Part shown: positions 7,778-16,083 of the stretch, piece by piece
Position numbering within the stretch: position 1 is the stretch's first letter
Layout: each line of letters begins with the position of its first letter
Assembly (NCBI GenBank): GCA_021738245.1
Contig: JAIPCJ010000020.1
Location: 1-40,791, forward strand
DNA length: 40,791 nucleotides
Source of the DNA: Methylotenera sp.
Lineage (GTDB): Bacteria > Pseudomonadota > Gammaproteobacteria > Burkholderiales > Burkholderiaceae_C
Direction of reading: 5' to 3'
Translations under genes and position numbers: made by a program
The notes under the pieces: model-generated
What the model was told of the DNA's origin: nothing
Seen by the model: only the letters and a program-made list of their open reading frames with translations
Databases searched by the model: none

Positions 7778-8577
7778 AGCGAGAAGCTCACCCCGTCCAC
7801 CACAGCCACCAGCACCAGCATGGCCGCGAGCACGGTGGCGGTCTTGTCCATCTGGAACAGGCCCATGTGATACATCAGCAGTTGGCCGAGGCCACCCGCA
7901 CCGACCACGCCGAGCACGGCGGCGGCGCGGATGTTGTTTTCCCAGCGGTAGAGCGTGTAGCTCATCAGCTGCGGCAGCACTTGCGGCAGCGTGGCGTACA
8001 AGAACACGCGCAACGTGCCCGCGCCCTGGATGCGCAGCGCGGCCGCGGGGCCGGGCGGCGCGTTCTCGATGGCTTCGGCGAACAGCCGCCCCAGCACGCC
8101 GCTGGTGTGGATGGCCAGGGCCAGCGTCCCGGCAAACGGGCCCAGGCCCGCGCTGATGAGCAGCATCGACGCCCACACCAATTCAGGCACCGAGCGCAGC
8201 GCGTTCAAGAGCAGCCTCACGCCGCCTCGCGCCGCACCCAGCAGGCGGCTGGCCGGCAGCGCCATGGCCACACCGGCCAGCGCGGCCAGCACGGTGCCCA
8301 GGGCTGACATGGCCAGCGTCTCCCAGGCGCCTTGCGCCACCTTGGCGACGAAGCCGGGGCTGGTGTCCGGTGGCACGAACTCGCCCAGAAACTTGCGCAT
8401 GCTGGCCAGCGCCTCGCCCGACAGGAAGCTGCCCAGCTTCAGGTCCAGCGAAGCGAAGCTGGCCACGACCAGCGCCAACACGGCAAGCACCAGCCAGGCG
8501 GCGCGGCTGCGGGCGTCGAACAGGGGCGGCGGCAGGCGGTAGCGGAGATTGGCCGCCTTCTGGCGTGAGGAAGTCAT
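7756..8577 (-). CDS. phnE: PhnE-family ABC transporter permease (second copy)
   Basis: The 273-residue inner-membrane permease starts at the ATG at 8577 (MTSSRQKAANLRYRLPPP), overlapping the preceding permease by 4 bp. It has about five or six hydrophobic helices and the binding-protein-dependent transport loop EAIENAPPGPAAALRIQGAG, which docks on the ATPase. The YTLYRWENNIRAAAVLGVVGAGGLGQ block is characteristic of PhnE proteins. It is paralogous to the neighbouring permease (SYTVYRWECAIRSSVVLGFVG there), so the two probably form a heterodimeric channel. Substrates of this family include phosphonate, phosphite and, by annotation in some proteobacteria, selenium oxyanions. Confidence 0.88.
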   Translation of the reverse strand: MTSSRQKAANLRYRLPPPLFDARSRAAWLVLAVLALVVASFASLDLKLGSFLSGEALASMRKFLGEFVPPDTSPGFVAKVAQGAWETLAMSALGTVLAALAGVAMALPASRLLGAARGGVRLLLNALRSVPELVWASMLLISAGLGPFAGTLALAIHTSGVLGRLFAEAIENAPPGPAAALRIQGAGTLRVFLYATLPQVLPQLMSYTLYRWENNIRAAAVLGVVGAGGLGQLLMYHMGLFQMDKTATVLAAMLVLVAVVDGVSFSLRRWLTR

Positions 8578-9398
8578 CCGAGCGCCTTTCTCAAGGCGGC
8601 GCTGAGCTGGTCTGCCAGCGCCACGAGGGCGATGAACACCAGCAGCATGGTCATGACCTCGCCGCCAGCGAACATCTTCATCGAGCTGTCCATCTGCTGC
8701 CCCAGGCCGCCGGCACCCACAAAGCCGAGCACCACCGAGCTGCGGATGGCGCATTCCCAGCGGTAGACGGTGTAGCTGGTCAGCTCGGCCGCGTTCTGCG
8801 GCAGCAGGCCGTAGGCGAAGGCCTGCAGGCGGCCAGCGCCGTTGCGCAGCAGGGTCTGGGTGACCTGGGCGTCGCCGCTCTCCAGGATCTCGGCGTAGAC
8901 CTTGCCGAGCATGCCGCCGTAGGTGAGGGCAATCGCCAGCACGCCCGCTGCGGGCCCGAGGCCCACGACGCGCACGAACACCAGCGCCCACACCAGCTCC
9001 GGCATCGAGCGCAGCAGGATGAGCAGCAGCCGCACGGCCTGGCGCACGGCCCAGGGCAGGGCGGCCATGCGGCCCGTCAGGGCCGAGATGGACAGGGTGC
9101 GCGTGGCCAGCAGCGTCAGCGGCACGGCGATCAGCAGGCCGAGCGTGATCCCGGCCGTGGCGATAGCGACTGTGCGCCAGGTCTCGCGGGCCAGCATGAG
9201 CAGAAAGTCACTGCCATGAGCCGGCGGCAGAAAGCTGGCCAGGAATCGGCCCGCCACGCGCAATGAATCGGGCTCCAGCAACAGCCACGGCCTGAACTCA
9301 GTGGCCTGCAACAACGGCCACAGGACCACCAGCCCCGCGATCATCATGCCCACGCGACCCAGCCAGGCGGGGTCGCGCTGCGCCGGATTCAACGGCAT
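8574..9398 (-). CDS. phnE: PhnE-family ABC transporter permease (first copy)
   Basis: The 274-residue membrane protein starts MPLNPAQRDPAWLGRVG and overlaps the end of the ATPase gene by 10 bp. It has an N-terminal helix, a periplasmic region and four or five further helices. The EAA-type loop is EILESGDAQVTQTLLRNGAG and the PhnE signature is YTVYRWECAIRSSVVLGFVG. Two phnE genes in tandem behind phnC are known for this transporter family. It should form the membrane pore with the following gene product and be driven by the PhnC-like ATPase. Confidence 0.88.
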   Translation of the reverse strand: MPLNPAQRDPAWLGRVGMMIAGLVVLWPLLQATEFRPWLLLEPDSLRVAGRFLASFLPPAHGSDFLLMLARETWRTVAIATAGITLGLLIAVPLTLLATRTLSISALTGRMAALPWAVRQAVRLLLILLRSMPELVWALVFVRVVGLGPAAGVLAIALTYGGMLGKVYAEILESGDAQVTQTLLRNGAGRLQAFAYGLLPQNAAELTSYTVYRWECAIRSSVVLGFVGAGGLGQQMDSSMKMFAGGEVMTMLLVFIALVALADQLSAALRKALG

Positions 9399-10216
9399 TG
9401 CATCACCACCGGCGGCGCGGGCATGGGCGGTTCGTCAGCGGGCGGCGCGCCGTGCAGTTCATGCTCGTGAGAGGCATACAGCTGCGCCAGACGCTCGGGC
9501 GTGACCTGCGCAGCCGGCAGGTCGAACACCAGCCGGCCTTCGCGCAGGCCCAGGATGCGCGGGAAGTGGGCCAGCGCCACGTCCACCTGGTGCAGGGTCG
9601 CGACGAGCGACACACCGCGCTGGCCGGCTTCACGCACCAGGGCCGACACGGCTTGCTGAGCGCGCGCCGGGTCCAGCGCCGACAGCGGCTCGTCCACCAG
9701 CCACAGCTGGGCGGGCGACACCAGCGCCCGGGCCAGGCCCACCCGTTGGCGTTCACCGCCAGACAGCCGGTCCACGCGCTCGAAGAGCTTCTCGCCGAGG
9801 TCGAACACTTCGAGCGCGGCATCGGCGGCCGGGATGTCGACGGGGTAGAAGAGGGAACGCAGAGCCGTCCAAAGAGACCAGGTCGGCAGGCGGCCGGCGA
9901 GCACCGCGGTCACGACGCGCTGGCGGGGCGGCAGCGGTGGCACCTGCGGCACCAGGATGAGGCGGCCACGCAATTGCTGGAGCGCACGTCGCGGCAGGCG
10001 CCAGGGTGAGGTGTTGTCGAGCTGCAGGTCGCCGGCAGCGGGTGGGCGCGCACACGCCAGCACTTCCAGCAGGGTCGTCTTGCCGGCGCCCGAGGGGCCG
10101 ATGACGGCCAGTTGCTCGCCCGCAGCGATGTCCAGCGTCAGGGCGGCCAGCGCGTCACGGCTGCCGCGGCGCGCGGTGGCATGGCGGGCCGAGAGGTTTT
10201 TCAGGCTGATCTTCAC
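9389..10216 (-). CDS. phnC: PhnC-family ABC transporter ATPase
   Basis: The 275-residue cytoplasmic ATPase has Walker A GPSGAGKTT, the ABC signature LSGGERQRVGLARAL, Walker B LWLVDEPLSALD, and a switch His in VATLHQVDVA. PhnC-like spacing and the two permease genes behind it set the family. I choose the GTG at 10216 (VKISLKNLSARHA) as start, because a -10-like TAGAGT ends seven bases upstream of it. A GTG at 10225 would add three residues. No phnD-type binding-protein gene is adjacent, which is unusual. The gene is divergent from selD with only 29 bp between start codons. Confidence 0.87.
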   Translation of the reverse strand: MKISLKNLSARHATARRGSRDALAALTLDIAAGEQLAVIGPSGAGKTTLLEVLACARPPAAGDLQLDNTSPWRLPRRALQQLRGRLILVPQVPPLPPRQRVVTAVLAGRLPTWSLWTALRSLFYPVDIPAADAALEVFDLGEKLFERVDRLSGGERQRVGLARALVSPAQLWLVDEPLSALDPARAQQAVSALVREAGQRGVSLVATLHQVDVALAHFPRILGLREGRLVFDLPAAQVTPERLAQLYASHEHELHGAPPADEPPMPAPPVVMQCR

Positions 10217-10222
10217 GGGCTG

Positions 10223-10240
10223 CACTCTATCGGTAGAGTG
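10223..10240. promoter_or_regulatory. Perfect palindrome forming back-to-back -10 elements of phnC and selD
   Basis: CACTCTATCGGTAGAGTG has two 7-bp perfect arms around TCGG. It contains TAGAGT on the plus strand (10234-10239), six bases before the selD ATG. It also contains TAGAGT on the minus strand (10229-10224), seven bases before the phnC GTG at 10216. Both transcripts would be leaderless, and polymerase could hardly occupy both promoters at once. Alternatively the palindrome is a repressor operator. A TTCACG on the plus strand at 10212-10217 is a weak -35 candidate for selD. Confidence 0.5.
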
Positions 10241-10245
10241 GCGCC

Positions 10246-11319
10246 ATGAACGCACCTGCCTCCACAAACCCGAGCGCCGAACCCCGCCTGACCTCCCTGT
10301 CCCACGGCGGCGGCTGCGGCTGCAAGATCGCCCCGGGCGTGCTGTCCGAGATTCTGAGAGGCACCACGGCCCTGCCCATGCCCAAGGAACTGCTGGTCGG
10401 CATCGAGACGTCGGACGATGCCCCCGTCTACCAGCTCAACGATGAGCAGGCCCTGATCGCGACGACCGACTTCTTCATGCCCATCGTCGACGACCCCTTC
10501 GACTTCGGGCGCATCGCCGCCACCAACGCCATCAGCGACGTCTATGCCATGGGCGGCCGCCCGATCATGGCCCTGGCGCTGGTGGGCATGCCGATCAACG
10601 TGCTGTCCACGCACACCATCGGCCGTGTGCTGGAGGGTGGGGCGGCGGTGTGCCGCGCGGCGGGTATTCCGGTGGCGGGTGGCCACACCATCGATTCGGT
10701 GGAAGCCATCTATGGCCTGGTCGCCCTGGGTCTGGTGCACCCGAAGCGGGTCAAGCGCAATGCCGACGCCAGGCCGGGTGACGTGCTCGTGCTGGGCAAG
10801 CCGCTCGGTGTGGGCGTGATGAGCGCGGCGCTGAAGAAGGGCGAACTCGGAGAAGACGGGTACGCCCGCATGATCGACACCACCACGCGGCTCAACACGC
10901 CGGGGCCGGACCTGGCCGCCATCGACGGCGTGCATGCGTTGACCGACGTGACAGGCTTCGGCCTGGCCGGCCACGGGCTGGAACTGGCGCGCGGCTCGGG
11001 CTGCACGGTCGAGATCGACTGGCGCAGCGTGCCGCTGCTGCCCGGGGTGCGGGAGCTGGCCCAGCGCGGTTTCGTGACGGGCGCCTCGGGCCGCAACTGG
11101 GCGGGCTATGGGCAGGACGTGGGTCTGCCGGCCGACTTCGCTGCGGAAGACCGCGCGCTGCTGACCGACCCGCAAACCAGCGGCGGCCTGCTCGTGTCAT
11201 GCACGCCGGCGGCGGTGGACGCGGTGATGGCGACCTTCGCCCGGCATGGCTTCACCGGCGCAGGTGTGGTGGGCCATGTGCTGCCGCGCGGTGCGCACGC
11301 GCTCAGCGTGCAGGGCTGA
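10246..11319 (+). CDS. selD: Selenide, water dikinase (selenophosphate synthase)
   Basis: The 357-residue cytoplasmic enzyme makes selenophosphate from selenide and ATP, the selenium donor for selenocysteine, 2-selenouridine in tRNA and other selenium metabolites. The N-terminal SHGGGCGCKIAPG has the essential Cys24 (E. coli Cys17) and Lys27 (Lys20). The active-site residue is a normal Cys codon, not TGA. Further signatures are the ETSDDAPVYQLN ATP/Mg site, TTDFFMPIVDDPFDFGRIAATNAISDVYAMG, and the C-terminal LTDPQTSGGLLVSC. The length is normal for the family. No selA, selB, tRNA-Sec or mnmH/selU gene is in the window. Confidence 0.96.
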   Translation: MNAPASTNPSAEPRLTSLSHGGGCGCKIAPGVLSEILRGTTALPMPKELLVGIETSDDAPVYQLNDEQALIATTDFFMPIVDDPFDFGRIAATNAISDVYAMGGRPIMALALVGMPINVLSTHTIGRVLEGGAAVCRAAGIPVAGGHTIDSVEAIYGLVALGLVHPKRVKRNADARPGDVLVLGKPLGVGVMSAALKKGELGEDGYARMIDTTTRLNTPGPDLAAIDGVHALTDVTGFGLAGHGLELARGSGCTVEIDWRSVPLLPGVRELAQRGFVTGASGRNWAGYGQDVGLPADFAAEDRALLTDPQTSGGLLVSCTPAAVDAVMATFARHGFTGAGVVGHVLPRGAHALSVQG

Positions 11320-11345
11320 GCGCATGCGCGGGCGGCGGCCCGGGC

Positions 11346-13127
11346 TCACTTGCCCGGCGTGGACGCCGTGCCGTCGAGCCGGATCACGCGGTGGGCCCGG
11401 TTCTGGCTGTCTTCCAGCGATTCGCTGACAAGGCGGTTGTGCTGTTCCCAGTCCTCGTTGCTGCGGATGATGCTGGGCTTGATCAGCACCACGAGTTCGC
11501 GCTTGCGGCCGCTGTTGGCGCGGTTGCCGAACAGCATGGAGGTGATGGGGTTGCCGTCGGCGCCGGGCAGGCCCGAGCCGCGGCGTGAGGCCTCCATCTG
11601 CATCAGCCCGCCGATGGCCACGATCTGACCATCGGGGATGCGCACCACGGTGTCGCTCTCATTGACGCTCGAACTCGCCAACGGCAAGCGGAAGTTGCCG
11701 ATCGACCCCAGGTCCACCTGCTTGATCTTCTCGGTCACCGCCGACACCGAGGGATGGATGTGCAGCGTGATCATGTCGTTGTCGATCTGCGGCGTCACAT
11801 CCAGCGCCACGCCACTGAAAAATGGGGTCAGTGTCAGCGTCGGGATTTGATTGGTGGTGCCGGTGGTGCCCGTGCTGCTGGTGGCGTTGGAGGTGTTGCT
11901 GCCGCTGATGCCGGTGATGAAGTAGTCGTCCGTGCCGACCTTGAGCACGGCCTTCTGGTTGTTCAGCGTGGCGATGCGCGGGCTGGACAGGATCTGCGTA
12001 TCGCCGTGGCTCTCGATGAAGCTCAGCAGCGCCTGGAAGCCGCCTCGCGACAACGCCAGGCCGAAGGCGCCGCCGCCAGCCGAGGGCAGAGGAATGAGGT
12101 CAGACCAACCCGGCGTCTGGGTGCCGGTGGACAGCACCGGCAGGTTGCGCGTGTTGCTGACCAGCGGATTGATGATGGTGCTGACCCCGCTCGGGATCGA
12201 CGGGTTCACGCTGGTCTGGCCAATGGTGCCGCGGTCGCCCACCCGAGACCAGTCGATGCCGCTCTGGTAGCCCTCGCGCAGCTCGACCTCGACGATCTTG
12301 GCCTCCAGCATGACCTGGCGCTCGACCGCCACGCGGGTGGCCTTGAGCCAGGCGTCGACATGGCGCAGCTCTTCGGGCATGGCCCGCACGGCGACGGTGC
12401 CGGTCTGCGGGCTGGCAATGACCGCCCGGCCCTCGCCGCTGCCGACCAGGGCGCGCAGGGCCGCCGTCGTCTCGCCCCAGAAGTCGCCGGCCACCTTGGT
12501 GCTGAGCTGGCTGCTTTCCTGCTGCTGCACGCTCGGCGCGCTGCTGCCGCCGGTGGTGTTGCCGCCCGAGGCATTGCCGTTGTTGCTGCTGGCTGGCGCC
12601 GCGCCGGAACTCACCCGCACTTCGCTGCGGCCGCTGCGCTGCAGGGCCAGCGCGTTGAGCGTGAAGACGCGCGTCTGCAGGGTTGGCGGAAAGACGGTGA
12701 TGCGACGGCCGTCGATGGCGTAGTCGAAGCCGTAGACCTCGCGGATGGCGTCCAGCGACTCGCGCAGCGTGACGCCCTTGAGCGTGACCGACAGCTGCCC
12801 CGTGACAGCCGGATGCACCAGCATGCTGTAGCGCGTGTCGCTGACCAGGGACAGGAAGACATCCCGCGCCGGCGCGCCATTGACGATCAGGTCAAAGCGC
12901 GGCTCCGGGGGCAGTGCGGGTGCCGCCGGGGCAGGTGCCGGGACGGCCTGGGCCACGGCGGGAGCAGGCGCAGAAGCCGCCGTACCGGCAGCCGGCACCT
13001 GGCGTTGGGCCTGCAGTTCCTCCCGCAGGGCCTGACTGGGCTGGGCGATGCGCAGCGGCTTGTCGGCGCAGGCCGTCAGCAAGACGGCGGCGCTGATCAG
13101 CAGCAGGCGAGGGGTGGGGGCCTTCAT
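11346..13127 (-). CDS. mshL: MSHA pilus secretin MshL
   Basis: The 593-residue outer-membrane secretin starts at the ATG at 13127. MKAPTPRLLLISAAVLLTAC is a lipoprotein signal with lipobox Cys20. Then come a Pro/Ala-rich linker, an STN-like domain (RFDLIVNGAPARDVFLSLV, ~90-160), a Ser/Gly/Asn-rich stretch (~205-235), a secretin N domain, and the C-terminal secretin pore domain with FLPLASSSVNESDTV-like (here FRLPLASSSVNESDTVVRIP) and IAIGGLMQ-type strands. It forms the channel through which the MSHA-type pilus crosses the outer membrane. It is the last gene of the minus-strand MSHA run, and its start overlaps mshK by 4 bp. It is convergent with selD; a weak 6-bp stem (11340-11357) covers its stop. 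Confidence 0.9.
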   Translation of the reverse strand: MKAPTPRLLLISAAVLLTACADKPLRIAQPSQALREELQAQRQVPAAGTAASAPAPAVAQAVPAPAPAAPALPPEPRFDLIVNGAPARDVFLSLVSDTRYSMLVHPAVTGQLSVTLKGVTLRESLDAIREVYGFDYAIDGRRITVFPPTLQTRVFTLNALALQRSGRSEVRVSSGAAPASSNNGNASGGNTTGGSSAPSVQQQESSQLSTKVAGDFWGETTAALRALVGSGEGRAVIASPQTGTVAVRAMPEELRHVDAWLKATRVAVERQVMLEAKIVEVELREGYQSGIDWSRVGDRGTIGQTSVNPSIPSGVSTIINPLVSNTRNLPVLSTGTQTPGWSDLIPLPSAGGGAFGLALSRGGFQALLSFIESHGDTQILSSPRIATLNNQKAVLKVGTDDYFITGISGSNTSNATSSTGTTGTTNQIPTLTLTPFFSGVALDVTPQIDNDMITLHIHPSVSAVTEKIKQVDLGSIGNFRLPLASSSVNESDTVVRIPDGQIVAIGGLMQMEASRRGSGLPGADGNPITSMLFGNRANSGRKRELVVLIKPSIIRSNEDWEQHNRLVSESLEDSQNRAHRVIRLDGTASTPGK

Positions 13128-13549
13128 GGCTTCTCCTTGGATTTTCGGGCGCCGGCCGCGGCGGACGCCGCGGGCGCGGGCGGTCGTTTCTCGACGCCGC
13201 TGTAAAGGGATTCGCGCCGGACCTGCCCGGCTTCGCGCAGCCACACGGCCTGCTCGGTGATGCGCACGATGCGGGCGCCATCGAGCGACTCGCCCACGCC
13301 ATAGCGGCGGCCGCGTTGCACGACATAGGCCCGCCCGTCGGCGAAGACGACCTGCCGGATGGTGTTGTCCACGGGTTCGACGCCCGAGGCGGCCGAGGCA
13401 GCCCGCTCGGCTGCGATCGCGGCTTTCAGGGACGACGGCCAGGCGGTGGGGTCGCGGGCGCTGTCGTCGGCCGCGGTGGCCATGGCCATCGGCCACAGCA
13501 GCACCAGCGTGCTGCCGTAGGCCCGCAGGCGCGAGGGCTTGCGCATCAT
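13124..13549 (-). CDS. mshK: MshK-like MSHA biogenesis protein
   Basis: The 141-residue protein starts MMRKPSRLRAYGSTLVLLW, a signal peptide or membrane anchor. A short domain follows with NTIRQVVFADGRAYVVQRGRRYGVGESLDGARIVRITEQAVWLREAG split over residues ~60-110, the small beta fold of pilus pilotin/PilP-like and MshK proteins. The C-terminal tail is Pro/Ala/Lys-rich. It sits between mshJ and mshL with ATGA-type overlaps on both sides, as expected for mshK, the periplasmic partner of the secretin. The identification rests as much on position as on sequence. Either of two adjacent ATG codons could be the start. Confidence 0.75.
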   Translation of the reverse strand: MMRKPSRLRAYGSTLVLLWPMAMATAADDSARDPTAWPSSLKAAIAAERAASAASGVEPVDNTIRQVVFADGRAYVVQRGRRYGVGESLDGARIVRITEQAVWLREAGQVRRESLYSGVEKRPPAPAASAAAGARKSKEKP

Positions 13550-14253
13550 GGTTGCACCTTCAGCATGAAGACCTGGACCTGCAGCCGCGGCGGTGCGGCG
13601 TCATCACCCGCGCTGAGCCGCATCTCGCCCCAGCGCAGGCCAGGCAGCTCGCGCTCCAGGGCCTGCACATAGCGCTGCAGGTCGTGATAGCCGCCCTGCA
13701 CCTGCAGCTCCACGCCCTGCCAGCTCATGCCAGCGAAGACCGGAGCCGGCGGCGCCGACGCGGACGGCGCCACGGGCAAGGCCACCGGGGCGTCGTCCAG
13801 CAGCTTCAGTCGCTCCAGCACGAGGCCGGGCTGGCGAGCCAGCAGGCGCTGCAGCACGGGGGACAGGCCCTCGGCCTCGCTGACCGAGCCGGCCTTGCGC
13901 AGCGCATCGTCCAGCCGGGCGCGCTCGGCGCGGGCCGCGTCCAGCTGCGTCTTGAGCCCGTCGGCCGGCTCACCGGTGTTGCGGCTGGCGGCCACGAACT
14001 GCTCTCGCAGTTGCGTCAACTCTTCGGCCTGCTGGGCCTGGGCCTGGCTGCGGGCCTGGCTGCGGGCGGACAGGGGCGTCATCACCAGGCTGTCCAGCAG
14101 CGCCACCATGACGACCAGGATGCAGCCGAACAGAATGGCCCGCTCGCGCAGGCTCAAGGCGTCGATGCGGCGGGACTGGCGCTCCCAGGTCGCCAGCAGC
14201 GGTGCGAGCTGGCGGCGCAGGGCGGCGGCGTCGATCGGGGTGCGGGCCTTCAT
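13546..14253 (-). CDS. mshJ: MshJ-like (PilO-type) pilus alignment protein
   Basis: The 235-residue protein starts at the ATG at 14253. After ~40 cytoplasmic residues there is one membrane segment (AILFGCILVVMVALLDSLVM). A long coiled-coil follows (SQARSQAQAQQAEELTQLRE up to ~145), then a PilO-like periplasmic domain ending VELQVQGGYHDLQRYVQALE and LQVQVFMLKVQP. It would link the inner-membrane platform to MshK and the secretin. It overlaps both neighbours by 3-4 bp. A longer reading frame that extends upstream through mshI2 and mshI in this frame is a shadow. Confidence 0.82.
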   Translation of the reverse strand: MKARTPIDAAALRRQLAPLLATWERQSRRIDALSLRERAILFGCILVVMVALLDSLVMTPLSARSQARSQAQAQQAEELTQLREQFVAASRNTGEPADGLKTQLDAARAERARLDDALRKAGSVSEAEGLSPVLQRLLARQPGLVLERLKLLDDAPVALPVAPSASAPPAPVFAGMSWQGVELQVQGGYHDLQRYVQALERELPGLRWGEMRLSAGDDAAPPRLQVQVFMLKVQP

Positions 14254-14927
14254 CGGGTGACTCCAGAAGCAGCGCCGGCTGGAGCGCTGACCACGCGATA
14301 GCCCCAGACCGGCAGGCGGCTCTGGGACAGGGCACCGCCACGGTCCAGCACGGCGCCCGAGGTGGCCTCGCTGCCGGGTGCGCCCAGGCGCTCGACCCGC
14401 AGCGCCGCGAGTTCCTGCCCGGCCATCAGCGGATGGGCTGAGAGCTGACCGAGCCAGGGGCGCAGCACGGCGGTGTCGAGCGTGCCGCCGGCCAGTTCCA
14501 GACGGCCCGGGCTGTATCGCAGCTCGCTCAGCCAGGCGGCTTCCGGCAGGCTGCGCGCCACGGCCGCCAGCAGGTCGGAGTGGTGCTGAACCGCGCGGCG
14601 GCCATCCTCGCTGCCCAGCGTGGCCAGCAGGGCCTTGCGCTGGACGTTGCCTGCCTCCAGCGCCTGCAACTGCTGCTGCTGGGTGTTGGCGTCCAGCGGT
14701 GCAGGCAGGCCCGCGCGTGCCACCAGCAGCTGCTCGCGCTCGGCCGTGTTGCGCGCGAGCAGGGCCTGGTGGTCGCGCTCGGCCTGGCGGTCTCGGTGCT
14801 GCAGCCACAGCGTGGCCAAGGCCGCCGCCGCCGCCAGCAGCCCCGTCGCCTGCAGGAGGGCCAGGGCCGAGAAGTAGCGCTTGGGCGCCAGCAGGATGGG
14901 CGTGAGCAGGTTGATTTGCTGGGCCAT
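14250..14927 (-). CDS. PilN-domain MSHA assembly protein (MshI2-like)
   Basis: The 225-residue protein starts MAQQINLLTPILLAPKRYFSA; the QINLL motif is the PilN hallmark that inserts into the actin-like PilM/MshI partner. One membrane helix (ALALLQATGLLAAAAALATL) is followed by a coiled-coil and a PilN-like periplasmic domain with LPEAAWLSELRYSPGRLELA. It lies between mshI and mshJ, the place of mshI2 in Shewanella-type MSHA loci. It starts at the last base of the mshI stop region and overlaps mshJ by 4 bp. Confidence 0.82.
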   Translation of the reverse strand: MAQQINLLTPILLAPKRYFSALALLQATGLLAAAAALATLWLQHRDRQAERDHQALLARNTAEREQLLVARAGLPAPLDANTQQQQLQALEAGNVQRKALLATLGSEDGRRAVQHHSDLLAAVARSLPEAAWLSELRYSPGRLELAGGTLDTAVLRPWLGQLSAHPLMAGQELAALRVERLGAPGSEATSGAVLDRGGALSQSRLPVWGYRVVSAPAGAASGVTR

Positions 14928-15913
14928 CAGAGCTGCCTGCCTTCCGTGCGAAGTGCCGCGCCCAACAGCGGCAGGCAGGCTTGCAAGGCCTGAGCCCGGT
15001 CACCTTCGGGCGGTGGCGGCTCCGGTGCGAACGCCGCGAACGGGTCCAGTGCCACCGTGCGCTGCCCCAGCTCGCGCTGGATGAGCGCGGCCACCTCGGG
15101 GCCATGTTCCGCAGAGACCACGTAAAGCCTGGCCAGCGGCAGCTCAGGCCAGCTGCGCTCCCACACGTCGATGGAGCGCTGCAGCTCGACCACCAGCGGC
15201 GACTCCTGGGCCCCGGCCACGTCGAACGACCCGCCCGGCTGGTACTCGAAGCCCAGGGGCAGGTCTTGCGGGCTGGTCTCGGTCTGCTCACCGCGGGCCC
15301 GGGCGAGCAGGCCGGGGTCGGCCTCGATACGGCGGGTGTAGTAGAGCTCGTCTGCGCTGCAGACCACGAGCAGCGACTGGGTCGCATCGATGTGAATGGC
15401 GGCGAAGGCGCGGCTGGCGAGGTCGTCCTGGCGGGCCTGGCGGGCCAGCAGGTTGCGCAGCGCGGTTTCCCACACATCCACCACGCTGATCTCGGCATGA
15501 ATGCCGGCCGCGCCCTCGGTGAGTGCCTGGATGGCGCGGTTGCGTGCCGCGACCACAAAGAGCTGGCGCTGTGCACGCTCGACATCGCCGCCCACATGCA
15601 TCACATCGAGCGTGAGCTCGGTCATGTCGGCGTCCACGAGCTCCTTGACCTGCCAGCGCGCGGCGGCCTTCAGTTCGTCTTGCGGTACCTGCGGCGTGTC
15701 GACCTTCAGGATCTGGTAGTCGTTCGGCTCCAGCAAGGCAATGGCTTCGCCGGCAGCCACCGGCCGGGCGTCGGGCAGCAGGCCCCAGCGGAGCAGGCGA
15801 GGCGGCTGCTGATCGGTGGGTTCACCGTCGGTCAGCACAAAGGCATGGCCACTGCCCATGCGGCGCAGCAGCAGCCGGTGGGCGCTGCGGCGGGGTGTCC
15901 AGGGCCAGCGCAT
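14927..15913 (-). CDS. mshI: MshI (PilM-like) pilus biogenesis protein
   Basis: The 328-residue protein starts at the ATG at 15913 (MRWPWTPRRSAHRLLLRRMG), preceded by AAGGA at usable spacing. The fold is of the actin-like PilM class, with DYQILKVDTPQVPQDELKAAARWQVKELV, AIHIDATQSLLVVCSADELYYTRRIE and LQRSIDVWERSWPELPLARLYV as recognisable MshI segments. It should bind the QINLL peptide of the next gene product on the cytoplasmic side. Its ATG overlaps the natural mshQ stop as TGATG, implying translational coupling, so the amber codon in mshQ may reduce its expression. Confidence 0.82.
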   Translation of the reverse strand: MRWPWTPRRSAHRLLLRRMGSGHAFVLTDGEPTDQQPPRLLRWGLLPDARPVAAGEAIALLEPNDYQILKVDTPQVPQDELKAAARWQVKELVDADMTELTLDVMHVGGDVERAQRQLFVVAARNRAIQALTEGAAGIHAEISVVDVWETALRNLLARQARQDDLASRAFAAIHIDATQSLLVVCSADELYYTRRIEADPGLLARARGEQTETSPQDLPLGFEYQPGGSFDVAGAQESPLVVELQRSIDVWERSWPELPLARLYVVSAEHGPEVAALIQRELGQRTVALDPFAAFAPEPPPPEGDRAQALQACLPLLGAALRTEGRQL

Positions 15914-16083
15914 CAATAGTTTTCCTTCTGATAGATCACGCCGTTGTCGCCGCGGTACAGGCCCCAGGTCGCGCGGGCGCTCGGGTCCTTGAAGGCCGTG
16001 CCGCCGCACCAGGTGCCACGCAGGCCCAGCAACCGGGCGCCCGCGGTGGCGGCCTTGGCGGGGATCCAGCTTACCGGCGGGTC
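15913..16083 (-). pseudogene. Detached C-terminal 56 codons of mshQ after an in-frame amber codon
   Basis: After the TAG at 16086-16084 the same reading frame stays open and encodes DPPVSWIPAK and later RLLGLRGTWCGGTAFKDP and ARATWGLYRGDNGVIYQKEN, ending with TGA at 15915-15913. This is the conserved end of DUF6701/MshQ proteins (ARATxGxYRGxxxxIYxRE form). It is in frame with the upstream gene, and its stop overlaps the mshI ATG. TAG can arise from CAG by one base change, which would restore CLQDPPVSW. It is either a nonsense mutation, a sequencing error or, less likely, a read-through site. Confidence 0.85.

Noticed and set aside
10315-10323. Selenocysteine in SelD
   Set aside because: The active-site codons are TGC GGC TGC (Cys-Gly-Cys); there is no in-frame TGA.
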